64,000 bases of DNA from Paralvinella palmiformis (Eukaryota; Annelida; Polychaeta; Terebellida; Alvinellidae): positions 1-64,000 of the forward strand of contig JAODUP010000911.1 of assembly GCA_025642065.1 (NCBI GenBank), in the 5' to 3' direction. The stretch's first letter is position 1; every line of letters begins with the position of its first letter. Below the pieces are notes generated by a model that searched no databases, had not been told where the DNA came from, and saw only the letters and a list, made by a program, of their open reading frames with translations. Shown here one piece after another: positions 1 through 10,837 of the stretch. The position numbers and the translations under genes are program-made.

Positions 1-446
1 AGGAAGATAACTGTACTGTGATTTCGTGGTTTCTTTCTAATTCTAGTAATTTAGAGCTTATTCAGAGCAAGGCTGAAGATTTCGGTTGCATGGAAGGTGT
101 TATATCGAACATGTTCTATAGATTATCCAAGCTTACGGACACCAACACGATTGGAAGAACTCGTCGGGCGAAGATTCTGAGAAAATGGCGTCATTTAGGA
201 TGCCGTTTATATCATCATATCCTTGACTGTGTAAAACAAACCTTACCATCGAGAAATACTACTGATTTACTAAATGGGCGAAAAGGTAAAAACGCAATCG
301 TTGCTACCGAAGTGAAAGCCAGAGGTGATTCGATGGAGGATAAAGAAGCTGCGCATGTGTCAGACTCATCGCATGTTGATTTTCTCAATTTTATGATTGG
401 ATACAATTTTGATGATTCCAAGGACTATCAAATGTGGTTTTACTGA
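1..446 (+). CDS. 3' part of an unrecognised secreted-type cysteine protein (paralogue of the gene at 56826)
   Basis: The reading frame is open from the window edge (codons from base 3) to the TGA at 444-446, giving 147 residues; the 5' end lies outside the window. Residues 4-44 (C-T-V-I-S-W-F-L-S-N-S-S...) align without gaps to residues 160-200 of the gene at 56826, with 17 of 41 identical. Shared features are the two cysteines 24 residues apart, an N-x-S/T sequon in the same column (N-S-S here), the K-A pair and the G-x5-F-x2-L-x2-L tail. A second amphipathic stretch follows with two more cysteines (HLGC..., ILDC...), then a hydrophilic tail with a second sequon (N-T-T). No domain was recognised. 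A V-D-F tripeptide near the end also occurs in the paralogue, but the last codons are one frame away from the paralogue's conserved KCGFT end, so a frameshift near 385-421 is possible. Homology is solid; function is unknown. Confidence 0.62.
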   Translation, partial: EDNCTVISWFLSNSSNLELIQSKAEDFGCMEGVISNMFYRLSKLTDTNTIGRTRRAKILRKWRHLGCRLYHHILDCVKQTLPSRNTTDLLNGRKGKNAIVATEVKARGDSMEDKEAAHVSDSSHVDFLNFMIGYNFDDSKDYQMWFY

Positions 447-820
447 AATACAGCGTTCCTTGTAGACTACCGTAACGTACATTGCATGTGTATATAACAA
501 TATTAATGCTTACTTTCATATTTTGACATTTTGGCAAGACTATGTTATGCATCAACCAACTATTTTTAGTTGTTTTTCATACACTTATCAGAAAACTAAG
601 GTATGAGTTGTTTAATCTTTCACCATATACTTTTCACGTAATCTATTTAAGATATTTATTCTTGTATAATATCCAAATAATACTCTCAACTTAATTAACT
701 GTATTATGTATCATGTATTGAATCAACAGAACAACAAATGGTGTAAGCTATGCGTTACTAGGAAAACCCCATATTATAATTCCAAAAGGAAAAGGTGGGC
801 ATGATGTCAGAGTACTAAAA
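447..820. other. 3' flank of the left gene, no gene seen
   Basis: AT-rich sequence. It probably includes the 3' UTR of the left gene, but no AATAAA was seen close to the stop. The nearest AATAAA noticed downstream is at about 1686. Confidence 0.4.
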
Positions 821-827
821 CACGCGC

Positions 828-860
<33 letters not shown>

Positions 861-948
861 TCACTCACACACCACTCACACACTCACTCACACACACACA
901 CACACACACATACACACACGCACGCACACACACACACATATATATATA
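821..948. repeat. Compound (CG)n/(CA)n/(TA)n microsatellite
   Basis: A short CG run passes into interrupted CA repeats (with CACTCA variants) and ends in a short TA run. A small CA-rich run with CACG variants also lies at 1269-1294. Confidence 0.95.
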
Positions 949-1299
949 ATAATCTATTAATCCGAGGAACATCCCCCTGCGCACCGTTCATGTTAAAATT
1001 TTACCCTTAAATTTCCGGGGAAGCATCTAGGTGATTTATATCTATGTAAACAAATTCAGTTTTTTTTCCTCAAATTCCCAAATTTGGATAGTTTGTAAGC
1101 AAAAATTTCCCCCTAAATCCCTGCATTTTGTAATTGGGTTCAACAACCTATTGCTAATATTGTCATAAAATAACATCATGTCGAGACAACTAAATCTTCA
1201 TGATCACATGCGGCGATGTTACTATGTGAACAACATTCTGACATTTGATGATGTACGGTTTCACGAGTGAACACACACGCACACACGCACACACTATCG

Positions 1300-2245
1300 T
1301 ACAGCTGACCTATATACTTTTGAGATTATGTAGTCTCATAGAGTCAATTATTTCATGTATTTAATTGGTCATATAACATGTTCGTGCTATATTTCTGTTA
1401 AATGTATTAGAAGTAAAAACGGAACTTCATACAATACCTTACGTCCTTACGTAATTAATGAGTAATCCGAAATTAACTTAATTTGCCTTCTGCTACTTTA
1501 ATGATTTATTGCATTGTATCCTGAAATTGATGTTTAATTCTATATTTAAGATATCATACGTATAGATGAAAACCATATTGCCATATAATATTATGCTTGT
1601 GGTATAGATATTGCTTATAATTTAATTGATAGTTATTAAAGAAATATATGTACAGTCATTCTTTATACGTTTGTACATTTTGAATTAATAAATAGATACA
1701 TTTGGATGATCTTTTGAATGGTTTATTGTTCTCGAAACTATGCATACATTAATGTAAATAAATTCAAGAACAATTTGTAAATAGTATTGGTGTGCATGTG
1801 ATGGTTATTAAATTCGTTTTCAAAAATAAAAGATTCGATGGTGCAAATGTCAATCAGATATGAAGATAAGCAATTTAATTTTGTTTTAAATAACTATAAT
1901 CTTCATTAGAGGAGATCCTTAAAACTTCAAATACATATAATATTTCACCATAATATTTAGTAAAATATAACTTGATTATAACATGCTATAATCAATTACC
2001 ATCACATTTTATTATTTACTCACATGGAAAGTTTTAATAAGTGGTACAAACATAAATTAGTTGTGTTCCTAAAATATTTATCTTGATAAAATCATCTTGT
2101 AACTTATTACCATAAAGTTCATTTCTTATGATGGGCTTATCGCGACTCGGCGTCCTTATACGCTAGCTGTGTGATATCAGTTAACTGGTCTAGGTCGTTC
2201 ATCTACGATCTCCGATAACAAACATTGGTATACTAAGGCCGTATG
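1300..2245. other. AT-rich stretch without a recognisable gene
   Basis: No open frame longer than about 60 codons and no repeat structure was noticed; stops are dense in all six frames. Confidence 0.5.
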
Positions 2246-2260
2246 CCAATCAATTACAGT

Positions 2261-2340
2261 AGAACCCCCTTTACGTCATTTCGGTCTACGTCATTTCACA
2301 ACCAATTTCATTACGTTGGACTTAGTTATGTCACCTACAA
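2261..2340 (+). mobile_element. Possible terminus of a pogo/Tigger-like DNA transposon
   Basis: Directly after a TA dinucleotide the sequence reads CAGTAGAACCCCCTTTACGT, followed by a second ACGTCATTTC copy. Many pogo/Tigger-type elements start with CAGT-x-GAACC and short internal repeats and use TA as target. I did not find the matching inverted end in the next few kb, so this is a solo end or a chance match. Confidence 0.35.
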
Positions 2341-3774
2341 ATCATGACAAAAGTATATACAATAACATATTTACATCAAAAGACATTGTATGCATTTTAA
2401 ATCATAACAGTCAAAATTCAGATTACGTCATGGCTTTCGAACCAAGTAATCACATAGGGTGTGGTATGACTGTAGTACTAAAATACCGAATATTACATCG
2501 TTTATGTTTAATTTCATACCAAACCTCACTTTAGTAGCAGGGGTTTCATATCTCATAGATGTGGCAATAATTTTGAATATTGGGTATTCAGTTTATTATT
2601 TAAGCTTACATATGTATTTATATACACAAAAACACACGTGCACTCACGCATGAGTGTTATACAACTAGAAGCTACTCACTACTGTCTGGTTAGGTAATGT
2701 ATGGCTTTAAAACGTGTAATAATGATAGCAAACGTCTTGTTTATGCCGTTGCTAGCTAGTTTATTTATCCACGGGATTGCCTACAAGTTATTTATCAGAT
2801 AAATTATGTGAACGTAATATGGTAGGATCATTATCCCTTCATTCACTGCCATACTTCTTGCTGACAGTAGTACAAGGTTTTTTTTATTATAGAAGGTACA
2901 TTTAAAATGTCTCTTAATACTGATTCTCTAACTATCTAGCTATTAAATGTTGTTATAAACAAAGACTTGTTTGGTGACATCCGTGACTATTATGAATAAT
3001 CAATTTATATTTTGCCATAACTAAGCCTGAAAATTAATTATTTTACATTTTTTCATCACTAAACTTTCAATAATTGTTATATATTTGATATTCATGATTT
3101 TTGGAACCCTATCGTACATTAGCAAATGTTCCACAATTTGTATTTTCTAAACCTTTTAAACCAGTGTATGTGTATATTTGTGGGGGTGGGGGGATTAGCC
3201 ATAGACGAAAATACGCTAAGATGGAGAATCATAAGCTGGAGAAGCGAGTTTTAAACTGAAATGTGTAATACCTGACCAGTCTCTAACTAACTATGTGACA
3301 ATACGTATCACCCTGATTCATGGTACATGGAAGTTATACGGTCAGGACAACATTAAATAACTGTACAACAAGTTATATTTATTGTTATCTGTTAGCGTTT
3401 GGATCTTCATTCCCATTTAGGAACTATAAATATCTATTGTCACATTTTATACAAAAGACAATTCTCATGAATTAATAAATAGCGCAACCTAATTGCAACC
3501 TTGAAGTGGCATTTAAGCTTATAAGAATCGTTTTGGCGCCATGGCCTAACTACTGGATAAATCAAGGTATTAGCATTTTATAATTATATACTGATTTCAA
3601 TCTTTTTTATGAGAGGCCGAATAAATCAGATCTTGACTTTCACAGTATAGTATATTTTATTCTTAAATACTTTTTGAGTAGATACTATCCAAAGAATAAT
3701 GCTATTTAAAATACACCAGAAAATCGAAATGAGCAAAATACTATAGATCAGATCACATTATAATAATAATTACA
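2341..3774. other. AT-rich stretch without a recognisable gene
   Basis: Short open frames at 2316-2534 and 2459-2653 have no family resemblance and unbiased codon use. A short G-rich run (GTGGGGGTGGGGGG) sits near 3180. Confidence 0.45.
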
Positions 3775-3960
3775 GACTATCAGACAAAATATCATGAACA
3801 TACACTCTCTTGGAGCGTTGTTCCAAATAGGACTGAAACAATTCTAGAACTTTACCTAAAAGATCGAGCATGTCTTACAACCTGGAGAAAGAAACATTAT
3901 GGTCAACTGTATCAAATGCAGTAGACATATTCAGAAGAACAAGTAATACCAGTTTACCTT
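3775..3960 (-). mobile_element. CR1-like LINE reverse transcriptase fragment
   Basis: On the minus strand the frame reads through the RT palm motif A region: L-L-N-M-S-T-A-F-D-T-V-D-H-N (motif A at 3911-3928 and flanks), then F-Q-S-Y-L-E-Q-R-S-K-R-V. This corresponds to the LLDLSAAFDTVDH ... FxSYLxxRxQxV blocks of CR1/L2-type RTs. One stop interrupts it. It is only about 60 codons long, so it is a dead scrap. It points opposite to the LINE 3' tail that begins 45 bp downstream. Confidence 0.7.
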
Positions 3961-4003
3961 GATGGCATAATATAATATTTTACTTATACCAAGCCTATTT
4001 CTG

Positions 4004-4145
4004 TTATTATCTTTTAAATCATTACAGGGTTTTTACAGACATATTATTTAGGGTATTATTATATTACATATTATTTGTACAGCGCCTTTGAATGGCTCTT
4101 GCTAGTAAGGGCACTTTATTAAATATACATTATTATTATTATTCG
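4004..4145 (+). mobile_element. LINE 3'-end fragment (tail family shared with 38812 and 52990)
   Basis: The segment containing ATATTATTTAGGGTATTATT, then TTTGAATGGCTCTTGCTAGT and a terminal (ATT)n run, is closely similar to 52990-53160. In that copy it follows a LINE C-terminal coding end. A third, more diverged copy is at 38812. A short tail ending in ATT repeats is usual for CR1-like LINE 3' UTRs. No coding part is attached here. Confidence 0.65.
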
Positions 4146-4149
4146 GTAC

Positions 4150-5364
4150 TGTGTCAATTCTTTATATGCACGCTCTCGTGATTCACTAATGGCTATTATT
4201 TAATTTCAGCAACTGGCTGATATACGAGTCCCTATGATGCTGAAATATATCCATCATCGACATGCAAGGCTCTTCTAATAATGGTGCATTCGATGGACCA
4301 CATCGTGTATAAAGGTAACTGGCTACAGTTGTGTTGATACTATTTCCTCCACCCTTTCACAATACTTTCTACGTCCTTTTACAGCCTATATAACATTACT
4401 GTAACATGAAAGTAGTGGTCGTTTTGGCAGTTCCTTTGTCATCAGAGATGCATGCTCATCTTCAATGACCTTTCATGTAGTATCAGAGGGCTCAACTAGT
4501 TTATCAATGTTATCTGGTTGTCAACTAGAGAAGTGGCATACAGACCAGCAAGCAGCACCGCTGTTACTGACGTGATTTTCTTATGTGTACAAAATAACTT
4601 TATCTGGAACAGATTGTTTCTGTAAACAATATTCAACATTAATAAGATCAGTCAGCTTAGAAGTCACTGAACAAATAATGTTCATCTCCTTTTCTCTAGT
4701 AATCCCAATGTAATTGTAAAACAAATAAGGAACGGCAATGGACAACTCTTGATAATAAGAGAGTTAACAAATACGGGCAATGGCGAAAAAAGGTGGACCT
4801 GTTTTATTTTGATGTACTCTTTAGATAATAACTACATGAACAGCTTGAAACCGTATATGAGTTACGAACTTCGAAGAATAAATAAAGAGAATACCAATTA
4901 CCCAACATTTTGTGAGTCAGATCTGCACGATGGAATGAAGATTCAGCAGAAGTCACATCGTCAGCAAACGTCTAGCCCGAAATCAATATTACGCATTATG
5001 ATATTCAGTGGAGAGTTAAAACAATCATATGCATCCCAAACGTAGTATTATCTAAACGTCATACGAAGAAGTCTCAATGCCATTGAATGTTAAAAACAGA
5101 CTAAGGCTAATTTTGAAAATATGTAAATTCAAGAGCATTATTTAACGTAACAATTCATATACTTCAAGTGTTGCATCTACATATGCAAATAAAAAAGCCC
5201 AACAAAGGATTTACAAAATTGGTTATCACATTAATAAATTTAAATATAGTTATAACATTCATGATGATCTTTATTTATGCCTTTTATTGGAAAAAAAACT
5301 AATAAGAATCTATTGGTTTGTTCAATTCTGAGATTTTCAGTTATTTCAGTAGATAACAATTTGG
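4150..5364. other. No recognisable gene; one 98-codon open frame at 4749-5045
   Basis: The open frame at 4749-5045 (+) begins with a TTG codon and has a mixed hydrophilic composition. I recognise no motif, splice context or homologue. It may be a chance frame. Confidence 0.3.
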
Positions 5365-5695
5365 GTCTTACATGGCTGTTATCAATGACAAATAGGTTCT
5401 ACAAGGCCGCTGTCGCTGACAAATAAGTCTTACAAGGCAGCTGCCTTTGACAAATAGGTCTTACAAGGCTGTTATCGTTGACAAATATGTTTCAGGAGGC
5501 TGTTATCACTGACAGACATGTTTTACATGGCTAATGTCATTGACAAATAGATTTTACAAGACTAGAATCATCGACAAATGAAATGAAAATTACAAATGAA
5601 AGCTGCTATCATTGTAAAATAGGTCTAACAAAGCTGATATTATTGTCAAATAAGTAATACCAGGTTCATATCATTGACACATGGTTTTTACAGCG
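5365..5695. repeat. 31-bp minisatellite, about 10 diverged copies
   Basis: The unit is roughly GTCTTACAAGGCTGTTATC followed by a TTGACAAATAG end. The first units start at 5365, 5396 and 5427, all 31 bp long. Later copies are more diverged, and one carries a 10-bp insertion. The period is not a multiple of three, so it is not a coding repeat. Confidence 0.9.
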
Positions 5696-5699
5696 ATAA

Positions 5700-6175
5700 T
5701 GTAGTATACACGTGTGTCTTATGATTTACATAATTGATAGCAAAAAACTAAATGGATAGTAGAGTGAGTAGTTTACAAACGTAATAAGCAGCGCACCTTA
5801 GATTATCCCACAGTGTACATTATCTATGAATATGCTAATGATAAGTTTGCGTTGTTATAGACCATACGGAAAGTAAAAAATATGATTAAAGCGTTTACGT
5901 AACTTTTGTGATAAAACATGTTTTTACTTAATTTTTGTTGCTTTGGAAATTAGACGTCCATGAATGGATAAATAGACTATCGTTCTGTGGCTCTTGTCTG
6001 TGTAATTACATCTGGTGAAAGATATCGGATCTCCATACATATCAAGGTTTTCATTTGTCACAAGGATTCCGAAAGACAGGATTCATAGTGAAAATGCCAC
6101 AACGACTTGAAAAGGGCTTGCATTATGTAGTATAAGTACAACGATAACATCGAGATGACGGCTATATTATCACAC
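5700..6175. other. No recognisable gene
   Basis: Ordinary AT-rich sequence between the minisatellite and a CA/TA microsatellite. Confidence 0.45.
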
Positions 6176-6232
6176 ATCACCCACACACTCACACACACAG
6201 TCACACACACACATAATACATACACACGCGCG

Positions 6233-6262
<30 letters not shown>
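6176..6262. repeat. (CA)n/(TA)n compound microsatellite
   Basis: Imperfect CA runs with CACT and CACG variants are followed by a short TA run. Confidence 0.95.
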
Positions 6263-6263
<1 letters not shown>

Positions 6264-6417
6264 GCGGATACGCACACGCCTGCGTTCGCACACTTACACT
6301 GTGATAAGTCTACTTAATCCGAGGAACATCTACTGATTTATATTCTATGTCACAGTTCGATGTTTATCTTATCTTCTACCATATCCAGAGCTTTAGGATA
6401 GATTTATCCAGGCCAAA

Positions 6418-6420
<3 letters not shown>

Positions 6421-6503
<83 letters not shown>
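6421..6503. repeat. Uninterrupted (TA)n, about 41 units
   Basis: Pure TA repeat of 83 bp. Confidence 0.98.
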
Positions 6504-6505
<2 letters not shown>

Positions 6506-6652
6506 TCAGAGGCCATTGGCTTCTCTAGGTTGTTTGTCAGGGGTAATCATACTACACTCAGTCAAAAACTGATATGCCCACAGATATACATATGGACACA
6601 TACATACTTGAAAAATGGAAAGAAACATTATTTATACGTGGAAAACACTCGA

Positions 6653-6869
<217 letters not shown>

Positions 6870-7189
6870 CACTAACAAACACGCACGGTCGGAATTTCAA
6901 CTCCAGATTAAATCATTCTTCTTATTTTAGTACTCATGATCTCACAATTTATCCAAACCTCTAGTTCCATTAAGTCATCATTATTGGTGAGTGAAGATGG
7001 TTGCGTTCTATTAAAGGGAAGGTAAAACTGATAGAGATTTGCAAATAAAAGAACGTCGGTTAAAATACCACTATTTCACCTCTCATCTGTTGGGGCTGAA
7101 AACCACACAATATTCCTAGCTGCAGAACTTGTGATCTAATACGTGATTGCTAAAATATTACGAGCACTGACACCCAAAAAACATTTGGC

Positions 7190-7600
7190 ATAATGGGATA
7201 TGTTGATTGCTCATCTTCAAACGTTATTTATACTTATCAGTGTTATATCTGTAATAAACAGTATGTTGGCGAAACTAGTTCTTCTCTTCACTTAAGACCT
7301 GATTGCCATCGATTTGCAATTGAAAGAACACATCGGCGTTACTCTTTATTTGCGCATCTAAAGATGAACACAGAGGACACCTCTCTTCCTGATTGCCAGT
7401 ATCCGTATCTCGTTGATTATATTTTAATACCGATTGACAAATACATAGCTCAGGTTCTCATTGGCAAGACCGTATTAATATATTAAAAGAGAAACATTTA
7501 GGATGGATACGTTCGGAAGATATATTAGAATCAGCCAAAAAGAGTGACACTCTAGTTCTAATGAAGTCGTTTTCAAGAACAAACTATATAGCGTGAAGAA
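7190..7600 (+). mobile_element. Penelope-like element remnant: GIY-YIG endonuclease and C-terminal end
   Basis: The frame at 7193 reads C-S-S-S-N-V-I-Y-T-Y-Q-C-Y-I-C-N-K-Q-Y-V-G-E-T-S-S-S, the start of a GIY-YIG nuclease as found at the C-terminus of Penelope-like retroelements: NVIYxxxC with a zinc-type C-x2-C, then QYVGET. H-R-F-A-I and F-A-H-L-K-M-N follow. A frameshift near 7455-7470 moves the reading to D-R-I-N-I-L-K-E-K-H-L-G-W-I-R-S, which ends in a stop near 7597. No reverse transcriptase part was recognised upstream. It is a truncated, frameshifted fossil. Confidence 0.65.
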
Positions 7601-7604
7601 TATT

Positions 7605-8299
7605 AGTCTAAAATATTTCAGCCAAAGAATGTTTTACAACACTTTTAATGTAATATCATCACTACTTATTTAAAAACAAACTAAATACCTTAACATAAAC
7701 AGAATATCTCCTGGAGCTCTGAAAAAGTTTGTCACAAACACAATTTCAGCAAAGGGTCAATCGCCATAAGCATAAACATCTCAACCTACCGTTACTTTAT
7801 TTGTAAAGCAATGAGATATCCTAATATCAATTATCACTTGGGAGTCTACAACTAATTCCTTTTAAATTTATTTTCTTATTATCAACGCAATTTCAAAAGC
7901 TAACTCGCGTATTTTTGCACATATATAAGCATTTTAAATATATTCAATTGTCATGTTTTCTAAATATCGGGTTACGCAATTTCACAAATTTGACAAATAG
8001 CTTAAATGTCACACCTCCTTTGTTTAAAATATCTAATGGCAAAATTTCAACAAGTAATATTAATGGTTTCTGCCCCAAATTTCAACAATAACAAGGTAAT
8101 ATTAGACAATCTATGAGCCGAATTTATTCTGATTCAAGCTTTTATTATTCAATTGTACTGTTTACTAATATTATAATTTTATCTTTTAGGCTTTATTTTT
8201 ATTGATGAATTATTGGCTGTATTGTACCGTAATCGCAGAGTGTTCCCGTATGTGTACCCAATATGCTTATGTGTGGTTATGTATAATTGCGATTGTATT
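7605..8299. other. No recognisable gene
   Basis: AT-rich flank of the Penelope-like remnant. It may include its 3' untranslated part, but no diagnostic motif was seen. Confidence 0.4.

Positions 8300-8300
<1 letters not shown>

Positions 8301-8356
<56 letters not shown>
8301..8356. repeat. (TA)n microsatellite
   Basis: Pure TA run of 56 bp. Confidence 0.98.
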
Positions 8357-8358
<2 letters not shown>

Positions 8359-8439
8359 TTATGTATACATGAAAATATTTTTTAACTCTAGTGGAATTAG
8401 GTTTTTATCTAGACAAATAGGTATTTTTCGCTAAACTTG

Positions 8440-8562
8440 TCATTTATTGGAATGGTAAATTTATTTAGAATTAGTCCCCATAATTAAGCAATACATTACA
8501 GACCATACACATCTCCCTCATTTGAAGTATCTAGCTACGTTAAATAATTGCCATTTTGGTCA
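8440..8562 (+). mobile_element. 3' part of the tRNA-derived SINE family seen at 41848 and 46135
   Basis: The order AAATTTATTTAGAATTAGTC, ACATTACAGACCATACACAT, CTCCCTCATTTGA, ACGTTAAA, GCCATTTTGGTCA matches the tail of the copies at 41848 and 46135. The tRNA-related head is absent, so the copy is 5'-truncated. Confidence 0.65.
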
Positions 8563-8564
8563 TG

Positions 8565-10837
8565 ACTCACTACTTAATGAAGAAAACAGCATCTCCAATT
8601 AAAAACAAATTTAATCACATAAAGTATATAACACTCAAATAAATTAAAAACCCAAATAACATAACTTATGAAAATGTATTGCGCTTATGTGGATTGTTGA
8701 TTACGGATTTCAAATTAAGATACTAAGCTATTAATTCCCTACGATGGCACTAACCTTAGCATGACTGACAGTTTAATACACTTAACCAAAATAAGCTCAT
8801 CCAAAAATTAGCATACTGTGATAAATATGATGTATTTTCTAAAGTACATCACTTAATAATTTTCGAAAGCAACATAATAAAGCAACAAATTTCAACATGA
8901 TCTTGGATTTGGGAAAATAACTCTAGTAATTATTATATATCTAACTTCAATAGTCTTAAATTTAACATGACTTATTTAGCGTGGATTGTTATCAATAGTA
9001 TTCATGTTTGAGGAAAATGCCAGATTAATTATAATTATCATGATGTTCATCTTGATTCACACAGCTTCGGCAAATTGTTATTGATTAATTAAAACCTTTG
9101 ATCGGTTTCATGTTAAATCCTATATTATCTTTTTTCTAGATTCGGATTAGCGATTGGCTAATTTCAAGGAAAATCGATTAAAACGACTTCAGTGAATAAC
9201 ACAGAACAAAACGTAAAAACATCGGAGTTCAACAACTATTTATGTAGTAGTAGTAACTAACCCAGGCGACACATGATGTTTCTCGTAGTCAACTTTCGCT
9301 CGTATAATTGCACTCTGCGGGATAATAAATCTTATTTGTCAGTAAGAAAAAACGGACGCTGGATAGCAGTTTATGATTGACATTTGTGATGGCCGACATT
9401 TGATTTATCCACATGTAAATGGTGTCATTTTGTTATTATGCGACTTTCACAATGAAGCAGGGATGGCCAGGTTTTGTCAGCTTGATATAAGGTGTCAGAC
9501 CGTGAAAATATAAACTATGACATGATGTCACTTCCCCGCAAACATTTAATGTAGTACGAAATGTTTTTTGTGTCTTTGACACTTATTGAGTGGTAATACT
9601 CCGAATTTCCGGAAGAAAAAAATAATGTTGTAACAAGATATATCAGGAAACAAGGAAACAAGGAATTAGAAGAGTGCATATGTGACAAATCAAAACATTC
9701 AATGTTAAATTGATTTAGACGGCAGATGATAAGGTGGCAGCCAACGGAAGGGTATACTAATGTAGCATTGATTGGAATAACTATCATTGAATGTTCTACA
9801 TCCTCCAGATTATCGTTGTCATCATCTACTTCTTTTAACTTCCATTATTCACCGAAGAATAATGTTTAAAAGCGAGTTTAACTTGGAAGATAAGTGCAAA
9901 TCAAAAGTGCTTATGGGGCTTAGATACTACTAACAGAGGTTAAGGAGCTCCGGCCTGTACATGTGACTATCCATGGATATTTGATTTGGTTTCCTAGTAG
10001 ATGCATAATAGTTTCCTCTAGTACTTCATATTAAATACACTGATCCCATTTAATACGTCTCTTATTCGGTGCTAAATTCCGCAAAGAAGGATACACGCCA
10101 TAACAGACAGGCTGAAGCTGCTTAAATATAGTGTCTGCATTGTTTTCAATTTCCGGGTCTCCTGATGTTGTGGTAAGTTGGGTTCCGGAGGTCTGGTTTG
10201 ATGTCTACCATACTACGGTCGATATTATGCCCGTAACATATATTACACACTTGTCTTTCTTCCACGTAAACGTAGGTGCTGCATTCAGAAAATGCTTCTT
10301 GTAAAATAGTCTCCGTGTAAACGTAAAAAGATCTCCATCTGAACTGCGTTGGTATCATATTTTCTTTTGATACAATATCTGATCTCGGAGCACGGAAGTT
10401 CGTCTCTTACTTTCTTAACGTTGATTTGTATTTCACGATGTTTTTATTTATTCTTTTGTGCGGTTCGTCAGAATGTGAGCACTTGCATATGTCCATGTGT
10501 TGACGTTCGAGTACAGTTACATTTAATATATTTTCGTTATAAGAATGTAGTTGACCCTAGGATTTGTCATCCAGTAGGGTATTTGTTAATTTATTTTTTT
10601 CAACTCGTCGGTGTGAAAAATGAGTTGGCTTGCACACAAATTATAAACATTATATTTAAACACATTTTATGATGAATGCGTCATTTGCTCAGGTATTAAC
10701 TTATAATGCAAAAATAGAGCTAATCTAGGAAATGAAGGTACTCTTCAATTTATGGAGATAACTTTATTAAATGATAATACACCATAATTGGCACTATTGT
10801 CATATTTCTCTATATAGGTGTACAAGTATATTTATGT
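8565..10837. other. 2.3 kb without a recognisable gene
   Basis: Open frames at 9515-9787 (-), 10146-10358 (-) and 10349-10672 (+) show no motif or family. The region from 8565 to 9250 is very AT-rich. The last few hundred bases may contain decayed 5' sequence of the LINE that becomes readable at 10838. Confidence 0.4.

Noticed and set aside
1..446. Stanniocalcin-, IL-17- or CRF/ELH-like hormone for the two paralogues
   Set aside because: Cysteine spacing and conserved residues do not match any of these well enough; left as an unrecognised family.
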